The notes under the pieces: generated by a model
What the model saw: the letters and a program-made list of their open reading frames with translations, nothing else
Databases searched by the model: none
Told to the model about the DNA's origin: nothing
Shown here: piece after piece, positions 36,014 through 45,030 of the stretch
Layout: each line of letters begins with the position of its first letter
Numbering within the stretch: position 1 is the stretch's first letter
Assembly (NCBI GenBank): GCA_965247175.1
Contig: OZ252006.1
Location: 1,736,001 to 1,800,000 of the forward strand
DNA length: 64,000 nucleotides
Origin: JANQMX01 sp965247175
Lineage (GTDB): Bacteria > Pseudomonadota > Alphaproteobacteria > Kiloniellales > DSM-21159
Direction: 5' to 3'
Program-made: the position numbers and the translations under genes

Positions 36014-37393
36014 TCAGCCGCCTGAGGCGACGTCGCGCAGCTTGTTCGCCGCCACATCGACGGCTTCAGAGGAGTCCATGCCCTTCAGGATCTTGTTCTG
36101 CAGCATCTCCGGCAGAGCGTAGGAGCGGAAGGCCTTGGCCGACCGCAGGTCCGCCGCCGGTCCAGCCGAGTCGATCGAGGCAATAATCACGTCCGGATCG
36201 GTCAGGAAGCGCTTCTGCCAGCCCGTGATGTGCGAGTACTGCTCCAGCGCCGGATGCGCCAGCCAGCGCGGGTCCTCATAGATGTCCATGCGGGCCGGCT
36301 GGTAGTGCACAGCCGAGGTGTGCAGGAAGTTGATGAGGTGCTCGTCGGAGAACCACTTCATGAACTTCATGGCCTCCTCGGTCTGCGGCGTGTTGAGGAC
36401 GACCCAACCGTCGTAGCCGTGGTTCACGGCCACCTGCTTTCCGTCACTCGAGGGGAAGGGGAAGATGCCGATCTTCTGCGCCATCTCCTCGTCCGTCGTA
36501 CGGATGACGTCGATCGCCCGGCCAGTGCCCGGTGCGTGAGAGAGCTGTCCTGAGCGGAAACCGCGCAGCCCCACGCCCCACTCCGCCTGGGCGATGCCCG
36601 TCGGCATGAGGTCGGTCAGCTCGGTGAAGTAGTCCAGGTAGCTCATCGCCGCCTTCTTCACGTCGCCTTGGTCGAGGACGACGTTCCAGTTGTCGTCGAA
36701 GATCTGACCGCCTTCGGCCCAGAGATAGCCGAAGCTGAAGTAGTTGGTGGCGCTGCTCGAGGAGATCGGATGGAGAATACCGTTCTCCGTCATGTCATCG
36801 CCCTCGCCTTTCAGCTTGGCCATGTTCTCCATCAGCTCGGTCCAATTGGCCGGCTCTTTGAGGCCATGCTTGTCGTAGAGATCGCGGCGATAGTTGATCC
36901 AACAGAGATTGTAATCGTAGGGGTACCAGTAGTAGTTCCCGTCGATCGGGAAGAGGATGTTCGGCCCCCACTGGTACTGCTCGATGATCTCGTTCAGCGG
37001 GGCGAGTTGGCCCTCGCTGGCCAGGAGCACGACGTCACCGATGAAGAACAGGGTGCCGATGTCGTAGGGCCGGCCGGCCTTGATACCGGTCTGCAGCTTT
37101 TCGAAAGCCTTGCCGACCGGGACCGTGTCCATCTGGACCTTGACGCCGGTTTCCTTCTCGTACTGGGCGGCAGCGACTTTCATCGCCCGCACGCTCTCGA
37201 CGGTGGGCTCACCGTTGAGGAAGCGAATTTCCTTCTGAGCGGCATTGACGAAGGGTGCCGGAAAGCCGAGTGCCGCAGCACCACCGGCGACACCGACCGC
37301 CTTGACGACGGAACGGCGCGAAACCGTCTTGCCGGACCCGACACCCGGCTGAGCAATCGTTCTTTTTGATAACTTCTTTTCAGACTTAGCCAT
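36014..37393 (-). CDS. Extracellular carbohydrate-binding protein, Tat signal
   Basis: 459-aa solute-binding protein of the CUT1 family. A twin-arginine signal is present, SRRSVVKAVGVAGGAAALGF, ending near NAAQ, so it may be exported folded. The mature part begins KEIRFLNGEPTVESVRAMKV. The protein captures the substrate in the periplasm and hands it to the two permeases. The ATG overlaps the end of the ATPase gene. Substrate probably a sugar, polyol or sugar acid given the operon. Confidence 0.92.
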   Translation of the reverse strand: MAKSEKKLSKRTIAQPGVGSGKTVSRRSVVKAVGVAGGAAALGFPAPFVNAAQKEIRFLNGEPTVESVRAMKVAAAQYEKETGVKVQMDTVPVGKAFEKLQTGIKAGRPYDIGTLFFIGDVVLLASEGQLAPLNEIIEQYQWGPNILFPIDGNYYWYPYDYNLCWINYRRDLYDKHGLKEPANWTELMENMAKLKGEGDDMTENGILHPISSSSATNYFSFGYLWAEGGQIFDDNWNVVLDQGDVKKAAMSYLDYFTELTDLMPTGIAQAEWGVGLRGFRSGQLSHAPGTGRAIDVIRTTDEEMAQKIGIFPFPSSDGKQVAVNHGYDGWVVLNTPQTEEAMKFMKWFSDEHLINFLHTSAVHYQPARMDIYEDPRWLAHPALEQYSHITGWQKRFLTDPDVIIASIDSAGPAADLRSAKAFRSYALPEMLQNKILKGMDSSEAVDVAANKLRDVASGG

Positions 37394-38528
37394 GGGTTAC
37401 CTCCCTTTGTGAGTGTTCAGGGTGCTCCCCCTCGTATGCCTTCGAGGCCGAAAGCAAACTCTCCCCGTCGACCGGATCGAACAGATGAACCTGGTCCAAT
37501 GAGATACTGAACGCGATGCGATCGCCGCCCCGAACATGGTCGTCACGGCTCACCAGTGCGTTCAGCGTCGTCCCCCCAGAATGCGAAAAGATCAGCGTAT
37601 GCGCCCCCATCTGCTCGACGTGACTGACCTCGGCCGAGATCATTCCCTCGCTCTCGCCGACCGGCGAGAGATGCTCCGGGCGTAGGCCGAGGACGATGCT
37701 GTCGCCCTGCGGACGGCGCGACACGAGCTGTTCGGGCATCGTCAGCGAGAAACCGTCGCAGACCAACTGGATGCTGCCGGCGCTGCTCTCGAAGCGCCCG
37801 TCGACCAGGTTCATCTCCGGCGAGCCGATGAAGTTGGCAACGAACATGTTGACCGGATGGTCGTAGATCTCGAGCGGACGGCCGATCTGCTGGACGCGGC
37901 CGTCCTTCATGACAGCGATGCGGTCGCCCAGGGTCATGGCCTCGATCTGGTCGTGGGTGACGTAGATCATGCTGGTGCCGGTCGCGTTGTGCAGCTTGCC
38001 GATCTCCTCGCGCATGCGCACCCGCATCTTGGCGTCCAGGTTGCTGAGCGGCTCGTCGAGCAGGAAGACTTCCGGGTCCCGCACCAGGGCGCGACCCAGC
38101 GCCACGCGCTGCATCTGTCCGCCGGAAAGCTGCTTGGGCTTGCGGTGCAGCAGCTCGCCGATGCCCAACAGATCGGCGGCACGGCGTACCCGCTGTTCGA
38201 CCTCGTCCTTCGGCGTCCCGCGCACCTTCAGGCCGAAGCCGAGGTTGTCGTAGACGTTTTTGTGGGCGTAGAGCGCGTAGTTCTGGAACACCATCGCGAC
38301 GTTGCGATCCTTGGGCTGAAGGCGCGTGACCTCCCGCGGACCGATGTGGATCTGACCATCGCTCACGGTTTCCAGACCGGCGATCATGCGCAGGGTCGTC
38401 GACTTGCCGCAGCCCGACGGTCCGACGAAGACCATGAATTCGCCGTCACCGATGGTCATGGACACTTCGTCGACGGCCAGGGTGGAGCCGAAACGCTTGG
38501 TGACGCCCGAGAGAACGATCTCAGCCAT
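37386..38528 (-). CDS. Carbohydrate ABC transporter ATPase, MalK/UgpC type
   Basis: 380-aa ATPase. Walker A GPSGCGKST, signature LSGGQMQRVALGRALVRDPE, Walker B VFLLDEPLSNLDAKMR and a C-terminal MalK-like OB/TOBE regulatory region (VLGLRPEHLSPVG) are present. The start MAEIVLSGVTKRF overlaps the end of the enolase-superfamily gene by 8 nt. It energises the permease pair downstream. Confidence 0.93.
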   Translation of the reverse strand: MAEIVLSGVTKRFGSTLAVDEVSMTIGDGEFMVFVGPSGCGKSTTLRMIAGLETVSDGQIHIGPREVTRLQPKDRNVAMVFQNYALYAHKNVYDNLGFGLKVRGTPKDEVEQRVRRAADLLGIGELLHRKPKQLSGGQMQRVALGRALVRDPEVFLLDEPLSNLDAKMRVRMREEIGKLHNATGTSMIYVTHDQIEAMTLGDRIAVMKDGRVQQIGRPLEIYDHPVNMFVANFIGSPEMNLVDGRFESSAGSIQLVCDGFSLTMPEQLVSRRPQGDSIVLGLRPEHLSPVGESEGMISAEVSHVEQMGAHTLIFSHSGGTTLNALVSRDDHVRGGDRIAFSISLDQVHLFDPVDGESLLSASKAYEGEHPEHSQREVTHG

Positions 38529-39636
38529 GGCAACCCCGCTCGTACTCGCTGATGCTATGCTCGGCGGACTGGAGCCAGTCCTCATTGATCTCCACGCCCC
38601 AGCCAGGGCCGTCGGGGATCTGCACCTTGCCGTCGCGAGCGACCAGCGCCGGCTCAAAGATGCCGTCCTGCCAAGGGTAGTAGTCGGGCCCTTCGATGGT
38701 GAACTCGACATAGGGCCCGCCGCCTTCGATCGCGCCCATCAGATGCAGGGTGAAGACCGTCACCATGCTGAGGTTGGCGGAGTGCGGTGTGCAGGGTAGC
38801 CCGGCCTGGCGCGCCATCTCGGCAACCCGCAGGGTACGATTGATGCCGCCCAGATAGCAGACGTCAGGCTGCACCACATCGACCGCCCGCATGTCGATCA
38901 TGCGCCGCCAGATGGACAGCTGGCAGTCCTGCTCGCCGCCGGTGACATCGATATCGAGCGCGTCGGCGACCTCCTTGGTCCAGGCCATCTCCCAATAGGG
39001 GCAAGGCTCCTCGAAGTGGCAGATGCCGTGGTCTTCCAGCATCCGTCCGACCTCGATGGCGCGCTTTGGCGTATAGCAGCTGTTGGCATCGACCAGCAGG
39101 TCGGCCTCCCCGTTCAGGGCCTTGCTCATGGTCTTGACGATTTCTTCGGTGCGCCCGGGCCATTCGTCCTCGTCGCGGCCGCACTCCTTGCCGACGCGGA
39201 ACTTGAAGGCGTCGTACCCGCATTCTTGGCGCAGCCGCTGCATGCGCTCGGCCTCGTCCTTGGGCGCGATGGCCCGGCTCATGCTGGAGCCGTAGACGCG
39301 GATCGACCGCGGCGTTCCGCCGAGCAGCTCGCAGACGGTCTTGCCCTCACGCTTGCCGCGCAGGTCCCAAAGCGCCGTCTCGACGCCACCCATCGCGCGA
39401 TTGACGTAAGAGCCGGGAAACTTGTGCTCGCGCTCCGGGACCAGGTCCACCAAGCCATCGATGTCGTCGACATCGGCGCCCAGAGCATGCGGCGCGACTT
39501 GGCGATGAACGACCTGGGCAGTGATGTCTGCATGATAGGGCGCGACTTGGCCCCAACCCTCATCACCATTCTCGCAGCGTACCCGGACCAGGCAAACGAA
39601 GCGGGTGCTAAAGGTCTCGATGCTCTGAATCTTCAT
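38521..39636 (-). CDS. Enolase-superfamily sugar-acid dehydratase (mandelate racemase type)
   Basis: 371-aa enolase-superfamily protein. Metal ligands D183, E209 and E235 are spaced by 26 residues exactly as in mandelate racemase, and D258 with H285 match its Asp-His dyad. The second-strand base motif is K145-F-R147, so the second lysine of the racemase KxK motif is Arg. Most such relatives dehydrate sugar acids. It is the first gene of the operon, which also carries an ABC importer and dehydrogenases, consistent with uptake and breakdown of an acid sugar. The precise substrate is unknown. Confidence 0.88.
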   Translation of the reverse strand: MKIQSIETFSTRFVCLVRVRCENGDEGWGQVAPYHADITAQVVHRQVAPHALGADVDDIDGLVDLVPEREHKFPGSYVNRAMGGVETALWDLRGKREGKTVCELLGGTPRSIRVYGSSMSRAIAPKDEAERMQRLRQECGYDAFKFRVGKECGRDEDEWPGRTEEIVKTMSKALNGEADLLVDANSCYTPKRAIEVGRMLEDHGICHFEEPCPYWEMAWTKEVADALDIDVTGGEQDCQLSIWRRMIDMRAVDVVQPDVCYLGGINRTLRVAEMARQAGLPCTPHSANLSMVTVFTLHLMGAIEGGGPYVEFTIEGPDYYPWQDGIFEPALVARDGKVQIPDGPGWGVEINEDWLQSAEHSISEYERGCHG

Positions 39637-39744
39637 AGAGCGGCAAACCTCCCAACAATCGGTCCAGGATGGGCGCCTTGCGTTCTGCTTTTCGGCACCT
39701 TCGGCTTTACCCCTAAGACCGCAAAGGGCATCCTGCGCCGCATA

Positions 39745-39793
39745 ATGGTCCTGCAAAAGGTCCATTCTAATGAAAAGACCATACCAATTGGTC
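39745..39793. promoter_or_regulatory. Repeated GGTC/GACC words between the operon and MocR gene
   Basis: This divergent intergenic region has ATGGTCC at 39745-39751, AAAAGGTCCAT at 39755-39765, AAAAGACCAT at 39773-39782, ATACCA at 39781-39786 and GACC...GGTC at 39777-39793. MocR regulators often bind repeats in their own upstream region, and GabR sites contain ATACCA. Assignment to this regulator is an inference. Confidence 0.45.
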
Positions 39794-39820
39794 GGGACTG
39801 CGCGTTGCAGGGAGGAAGCG

Positions 39821-41350
39821 ATGGTCAAGTATCCGGCGGGAACGCTGCTGCTGACCCTCAAGATCGAGAAGGGCCCAGGCAAGACCGTCAGTAGTCAGCT
39901 GCAGCTTGCCTTGCGGGAGATGATCCTCTCCGGCCGGCTGGAGCCTGGCGAACGCCTGCCGTCAAGCCGCACCTTGGCGCGCGAGCTTGGCGTGTCCCGC
40001 ACCACGACGATCGACGTCTATGAGCGCCTGACTGCGGAGGGGCTGATTACTTCGAAGGTGGGGGCCGGCTCCTTCGTCAGCACGGCCATCGGGCAAGATC
40101 TGCCGGAGGAGGTCGAAGGGCCGAGCGAAGAAGAGGAGCAAGAACCGCACCGTGTGCCTGCCCTCTCCCGCGCCCTGATGAAGGCCTCGGCCCTGATCAG
40201 CGAGCGGCTGCCGCATCGGACGCGCTGTTTCACGACCGCCCTTCCGGCCTTCGACGCATTTCCTATGGCGCTGTGGTCGCGTCTCATGGCCAAGCATTGG
40301 CGCAGCGGGCGCGACGTCGTGATGGGCTACGGCGATCCCCTTGGCTACTGGCCGCTGAGGCGCGCCATCGCCGCGCACCTGCGCGCCAATCGCGGCATCC
40401 CCTGTGAGGCAGAGCAGATCTTCGTTCTCTGCGGCGCGCAGGAAGCCTTTCAGTTGATCGGCAGCCTCTTCATCGACCCCGGCGACAAGGTCTGGTTTGA
40501 GAACCCCGGTGCCATCGGCGCGCGCAACAGCCTCTTGGCCAGCGGCGCCGAGCTGGTGCCGCTGCCGATCGACCGGAACGGCATGGTGATCGATGAAGGC
40601 CTGCGCCTGGCGCCGGACTTCCGCCTGGCCTTCGTGACGCCGATGCACCAGCAACCGCTCGGCGTGACCATGAGCCTGAAGCGGCGCTTTGCCCTGCTGC
40701 GTGCGGCCGAGCGAGCCGGCGCCTTCATCGTCGAGGACGACTACGACGGTGAGTTCTATTATGGCAAGCGCCCTCTCCCGACGCTCAAGAGCATCGATAC
40801 AAAAGGCTGTGTGATCTACGTTGGAACCTTCAGCAAGACCCTCTTTCCTGCCATGCGCCTCGGTTATCTTCTCGCGCCTGAGCCGCTGGTCGAGATTTTC
40901 GAGAAAGTGGTCCGCAGCTACCTTCACGGCGTCGCCTCCAACCCGCAGGTGGTGCTGGCCGACTTCATCGAGCAGGGGCATTTCGCGACACACGTGCGGC
41001 GCATGCGGAAGATCTACGCCGAGCGACATCAGGCGTTACTGAGTGCTGCGCGCAAGCGTCTTAGAGGCCTGCTCGACGTGGAGCCGACCAGCAGCGGTCT
41101 GCACACCATCGGCCATCTGCCTTCCGGGTTCTGCGAGACCGCCGTCAGCGAGGCTGCGGCCGAGCGGGAGATCACCGCAGCCGCCATCGGCGCCTTCAGC
41201 CTCACGCCGCTCGACCAGCAGGGCTTGGTGCTGGGCTTCAGCGGCACGCCGCCGCGCGATATCCGCGCCGGCGTCGATGTGCTCGGCGAGGTGCTGGAGA
41301 GCGTTGGCCGCGCGAGCGCCACGGAAGCGAAGCAGAGAGCCGCCGTTTGA
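39821..41350 (+). CDS. MocR-family PLP-dependent transcriptional regulator
   Basis: 509-aa GntR/MocR chimera. The N-terminal winged helix (SSQLQLALREMILSGRLEPG, then LPSSRTLARELGVSRTTTID) spans about residues 20-90. It is fused to a type I aminotransferase-like domain with the PLP lysine in GTFSKTLFPAMRLGY. These regulators sense PLP-bound amino compounds. ATG 39821 has a GGAGGA site. It is transcribed divergently from the sugar-acid operon and may control it, though no assay can be read from sequence. Its TGA overlaps the next gene's ATG. Confidence 0.9.
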   Translation: MVKYPAGTLLLTLKIEKGPGKTVSSQLQLALREMILSGRLEPGERLPSSRTLARELGVSRTTTIDVYERLTAEGLITSKVGAGSFVSTAIGQDLPEEVEGPSEEEEQEPHRVPALSRALMKASALISERLPHRTRCFTTALPAFDAFPMALWSRLMAKHWRSGRDVVMGYGDPLGYWPLRRAIAAHLRANRGIPCEAEQIFVLCGAQEAFQLIGSLFIDPGDKVWFENPGAIGARNSLLASGAELVPLPIDRNGMVIDEGLRLAPDFRLAFVTPMHQQPLGVTMSLKRRFALLRAAERAGAFIVEDDYDGEFYYGKRPLPTLKSIDTKGCVIYVGTFSKTLFPAMRLGYLLAPEPLVEIFEKVVRSYLHGVASNPQVVLADFIEQGHFATHVRRMRKIYAERHQALLSAARKRLRGLLDVEPTSSGLHTIGHLPSGFCETAVSEAAAEREITAAAIGAFSLTPLDQQGLVLGFSGTPPRDIRAGVDVLGEVLESVGRASATEAKQRAAV

Positions 41351-42672
41351 TGAGAGCACTCTCAAGACCACACAGCCTCGCGTCAGCTTTCGTGTGCCTG
41401 CTGACATTCGCTGCACCAGCACTAGCGTTGGCAGAGGGCGATCCAGAAAGCTCGGCCCGAAGTGTGCTTCAACAAGCCCTGGCCGCACTCTGCCCCGATG
41501 GCATCCTCGACCCGGCCAGCATTGACGAAGCTCTCCCCGGCGCGCTCGCCGGCTACGCGCTGACCGATGTCGAAGACCGCGGCCGCGGCAACACCTGGGC
41601 CCGGCGCGAGATGCGTCTTGAGAACCCGGATAGCGATCAGCTCTTGATCATCTCCGCTTCGGGCTCCCCGGCCGCGTTGCGCCGTGTGACCTTCGAGGTG
41701 CACGGGCTGACGACGGGGCGCCCGATCATGATGGCGCTGGCTGGCGGCGACTGCGGCGTACGGCACGGCCGCGCCATCCGCTACGCCGCCGACGGCATGG
41801 CGGAAGAGCTGGTCCACTTCGATGCCGACCTCGAAGGCGTCCAGACGGTCGAGCCGCTCAATCCGCCGCTGCCGGAAGGTCGCGACCCGGGCGGCGTGAC
41901 CGTCGCCCACATCGACAGCGGCGTGAACTACCTGCTGCCGGAGATCGCCGCGCGCCTGGCCCGCGACGCCGAGGGAAACGCGCTCGGCCGCGATCTCTGG
42001 GACAACGACATGCGGCCCTTCGACGGTGACCAGGGACGCTCGCCCTTCTTCCCCATCCGTCACGGCACGCCGGTCGCCAGCCTGCTGGTCCAGGAAGCGC
42101 TGGAGATACGGCTCGTGCCCATTCGCTTTCCCCGTCCGGATATGACCCGCATGGCTCAGGCGGTCGAGACCGCCGCCGCGGCCGGCACCAGGGTGGTGGC
42201 CATGCCCATGGGCAGCCGGCGGCAGGAAGACTGGATGGCCTTCACCGAGGCCGCTGCGGCGCATCCCGACATGCTGTTCATCGTCTCGGCGGGCAACGAC
42301 GGGCGCGACATCGACAACACGCCGCTCTACCCCGCGAGCCTGCCCTTGGAGAACATGATCGTGGTTACCTCTGCCGATGCCTTCGGGCGGCTCGCGCCGG
42401 GCTCGAACTGGGGCGCCGCCAGCGTCGATCTGATGGTGCCGGCCGAGAACCTCGAGGTGATCGACTACCGCGGCGCGCGCGGCACCGCCTCGGGCTCAAG
42501 CTATGCCGTGCCCCGGGTCGCGGCACTCGCGGCAAGGCTGTTGCAGACCAATCCCGACTTGACGACGAGCGAGCTCAAGCAAGCCATCTTCGCCCGCGCG
42601 GTGCCGCCGCTCGAACGCGGCGCGCCCCGGTTGGCGGTGGGCTGGATCCCCAACCCGACCGACGACGGTTAG
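41350..42672 (+). CDS. Secreted subtilisin-like (S8) serine protease
   Basis: 440-aa S8-family peptidase with a signal peptide ending near ALALA. Catalytic residues are D189 (VAHIDSGVN), H238 (IRHGTPVA) and S384 in GSSYAVPRV; N315 in SAGNDG fits the oxyanion hole. The Ser motif is an unusual GSS instead of the common GTS. TGATG overlap with the MocR gene implies coupling. Confidence 0.88.
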   Translation: MRALSRPHSLASAFVCLLTFAAPALALAEGDPESSARSVLQQALAALCPDGILDPASIDEALPGALAGYALTDVEDRGRGNTWARREMRLENPDSDQLLIISASGSPAALRRVTFEVHGLTTGRPIMMALAGGDCGVRHGRAIRYAADGMAEELVHFDADLEGVQTVEPLNPPLPEGRDPGGVTVAHIDSGVNYLLPEIAARLARDAEGNALGRDLWDNDMRPFDGDQGRSPFFPIRHGTPVASLLVQEALEIRLVPIRFPRPDMTRMAQAVETAAAAGTRVVAMPMGSRRQEDWMAFTEAAAAHPDMLFIVSAGNDGRDIDNTPLYPASLPLENMIVVTSADAFGRLAPGSNWGAASVDLMVPAENLEVIDYRGARGTASGSSYAVPRVAALAARLLQTNPDLTTSELKQAIFARAVPPLERGAPRLAVGWIPNPTDDG

Positions 42673-42724
42673 CGCGAGGTCATCATAAGCCGCATTGTAG
42701 CACGCGCGGATAACGAACAAGAGT

Positions 42725-42747
42725 GATACCGACGCCTCTACGGTATC
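42725..42747. terminator. Hairpin between convergent protease and CTERM genes
   Basis: GATACCG (42725-42731) and CGGTATC (42741-42747) pair perfectly around a 9-nt loop. No uridine run follows, so termination is only suggested by position between convergent genes. Confidence 0.4.
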
Positions 42748-42778
42748 GGGCCTGACGACTCGCAGGACTCTGGAGGGT

Positions 42779-43450
42779 CTAAGCCGAGCGCTTGGAAAGG
42801 CGCTGCCCCATCCGCACCCACCGTGCGGCAATGCCCGCCGCGACAAAGCCGCCCATGAGGAGGGCTAGCGTCGACGGCAGCGGCAAGGCCGTCACCGTAA
42901 ACTGAACATCGAAGCCGGCTAGGTTGGGGGCGCCGAGGGATGAGTCGTGAAACGCCGCTGTCGTCACGCCAGGAGCAAAGAGAGAGATGTCGAGCGGCGC
43001 AACGCCGATACCGGAAAAGCTCAGAACCGAGCCGACAGGGAACTCATAGGAGTCATTCGGTACGATCTCTGCCGGATCTACGATGAAAATGCCCAAGTTC
43101 TCCTCTGCGCCGCTGCTGGCAGTGCCGAAGCCAAGAATGTCGTATTGGGCAACTGGACCATCAATCATCGCCGTCGTCGACGTGAAACCGATCGCTGAGC
43201 CAGTCAGAGAGAAAAAGTCCGGTCCGATATGCCATCCCCAAGTGACGGCAGCGAAATTCGGCGGCAAATCGTCATCATCGTCGATGATCAGCGGGTTCCC
43301 GGTGACCGTCTCGCTGCCGCTGAAGGTCCAGGTCGTGACGCCCGAGCCTGGCGTGCCGGTGATGTCGATCATCACAATCGCCTGCGCCTGCGCGGCCGAG
43401 AGAAGCATCGCGAGAGAAAAGACCGCTGCAAATACTATTTTGGTTTTCAT
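42779..43450 (-). CDS. Exported VPLPA-CTERM-type protein
   Basis: 223-aa protein with a signal peptide (MKTKIVFAAVFSLAMLLSAA, then QAQA) and a C-terminal sorting tail: PLPSTLALL motif, a hydrophobic helix and a basic end (RWVRMGQRLSKRS). This layout is that of PEP-/VPLPA-CTERM proteins processed by exosortase. The middle is Asp- and Thr-rich beta structure with no recognised domain. Three ATGs in a row occur; the third (43450) has the best distance to GGGGG. The exosortase is not in this window. Confidence 0.8.
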   Translation of the reverse strand: MKTKIVFAAVFSLAMLLSAAQAQAIVMIDITGTPGSGVTTWTFSGSETVTGNPLIIDDDDDLPPNFAAVTWGWHIGPDFFSLTGSAIGFTSTTAMIDGPVAQYDILGFGTASSGAEENLGIFIVDPAEIVPNDSYEFPVGSVLSFSGIGVAPLDISLFAPGVTTAAFHDSSLGAPNLAGFDVQFTVTALPLPSTLALLMGGFVAAGIAARWVRMGQRLSKRSA

Positions 43451-43566
43451 CATCATCCCCCAGTCGTGACGTCGCTCAACAATAGCGAGTTCTGCCAGGG
43501 CTGAGAACTACTGAATGCGTTGGATCCCCAAACGCGTCCGACGACGGCTAGGCGCTTTGCGCTGAC

Positions 43567-44709
43567 CTATTGACGCTTGGGAGGACGCGGCGGCGGATCG
43601 TTGACGAAGCGCTCGGCCGCCGGCGCGCTCTGCGGATTGACCTCCTTGAGCCTTGCCAAGGCCCGCGCGGCCAAGTCCTCGTCGCCGGCCCAGGTGCCCG
43701 CCTGGATCGACAAGCGCAGCACCTGCAGATCGTCGTCGGCATGGGTCATGAGCCACTGAAGCTGCGGCAAGGCGGCCTCGAAGTCGCGCGCCAGGTGATA
43801 GGTGATGGCCAAGCTCAGCCGAGTGTTGATCGCGTCGGGGTCTTCCGCCAGGCCCTGCTCGAACAGCCGGATGGCCGGTTCGGTCAGGCCGCTGCGGCCC
43901 AAGGTCTGGCCCGCGAGGTCCATGAACTGGCGATTGCCCGAGCGGCGGCAGGCGGTCTCAACCGCCTTGGCCTGCTGCGCCTCCAGGCGTTGGCCCGGAT
44001 TGCGGTAGGTGTCGAGCAACGTGGCGCAGACCCGGACGGCGGCACCGATCTCCGCGCTGGCGTCCGCATGCTCCGGGCCGCTGCGCGACGCAAGGCTCGC
44101 AATGGCCTCGGCCGGGATGGCTTCGAAGCGGCCCTCCCCGCCCGAGGCGACAATGCCCACCAGCCGCCCGTCCTGATCGACGAGCGCGCCGCCGCTGTTA
44201 CCCGGCTGGCTGTAGGCATCGTGGTGCAGGCGGGCGAGCGGCAGATCGGCGCGCGGCGCAAAGTGCAACCGGCCAGGGTCGTAAGCGCGGATGCGCCGCA
44301 GGCCGACATCGGCGCCGACGGTGAAGAGATCGGCCTCGAGCCCGATCGCCTCCGGGGTCAGGTGCGGCCCCGGCGGCAGGTCGGCGCTTTCCAGCAGGAT
44401 GAGATCGCCCGGATAGTCCGTCGGCACCACCTGGGCGACCAGCGGCTGACCCTCGGCGGTGAAGAGCGTCACCTCCGCCTCGTCGGCCACCACATGGCGG
44501 GAGGTCACCAGCCGGCTCTCGCCGATACGCACGGCACTGCCGATCGGGTCGAAGGCAGAGACGGCAAAGACCGCCTCCCGCGCCTCGCAGACCGGCTCCG
44601 GCTGCACGCAGCCATCGGACTGGGCCGAGGCCGGCGCGGCGAGCGCGACGAGCAGAAGCGCTGAAACAATGCACCGCACGAGAGGTGCGGAGAGACTCTG
44701 AGATATCAT
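43567..44709 (-). CDS. Secreted trypsin-like protease with TPR-like tail
   Basis: 380-aa protein. The signal peptide ends near PASAQ (residue 30). The trypsin-like triad is H72 (TSRHVVAD), D102 (DYPGDLILLE) and S172 (SQPGNSGGALVD). Two Cys (34 and 41) could form a disulfide. The C-terminal third has repeated helical pairs (TEPAIRLFEQGLAEDPDAIN, FEAALPQLQWLMTHADDDLQ) resembling TPR repeats. ATG 44709 precedes the signal peptide; longer readings add sequence without a signal. Confidence 0.82.
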   Translation of the reverse strand: MISQSLSAPLVRCIVSALLLVALAAPASAQSDGCVQPEPVCEAREAVFAVSAFDPIGSAVRIGESRLVTSRHVVADEAEVTLFTAEGQPLVAQVVPTDYPGDLILLESADLPPGPHLTPEAIGLEADLFTVGADVGLRRIRAYDPGRLHFAPRADLPLARLHHDAYSQPGNSGGALVDQDGRLVGIVASGGEGRFEAIPAEAIASLASRSGPEHADASAEIGAAVRVCATLLDTYRNPGQRLEAQQAKAVETACRRSGNRQFMDLAGQTLGRSGLTEPAIRLFEQGLAEDPDAINTRLSLAITYHLARDFEAALPQLQWLMTHADDDLQVLRLSIQAGTWAGDEDLAARALARLKEVNPQSAPAAERFVNDPPPRPPKRQ

Positions 44710-45030
44710 GACAGCGGTCGGCAGCGTTGCATCGGTGCCAGCAAGAATGAGGCTATGCCCGGAATGTTTCAACGCCACGCGTGACCAATTCAAAACCGCG
44801 AAATCCGTTGCTTGCCCTCCCGCAAAGTAGCGGAACAGTGGGTCGTCGGACGAGATTGCTCACAGGTAGAGAGACCTTAGCCCAACGAGCGCTTGTAATC
44901 TGCGCCAGAGACAAGCGGACCTCAATCATGGGTATTGCATCGAATCTGTGTTGTCCGGCTGAATCGCACAAATAGAGAACAAAAGGCACCTCAGCCTGAT
45001 TGGTGCCCATTAACTTCAGTGGGGAGCAAA
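44710..45030. other. Intergenic region upstream of the methyltransferase
   Basis: This stretch contains no gene I can support. It holds the divergent start regions of the protease and methyltransferase genes and a small hairpin, GGCACC (44985-44990) with GGTGCC (45002-45007), just before the methyltransferase. The left copy of the direct repeat lies at 44999-45008. Confidence 0.7.
44999..45008 (+). repeat. Left copy of 10-bp direct repeat flanking the R-M island
   Basis: ATTGGTGCCC, identical to the copy at 46558-46567. The pair encloses exactly the two restriction-modification-like genes. A 10-bp match could arise by chance over these intervals, so this is suggestive only. Confidence 0.45.
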
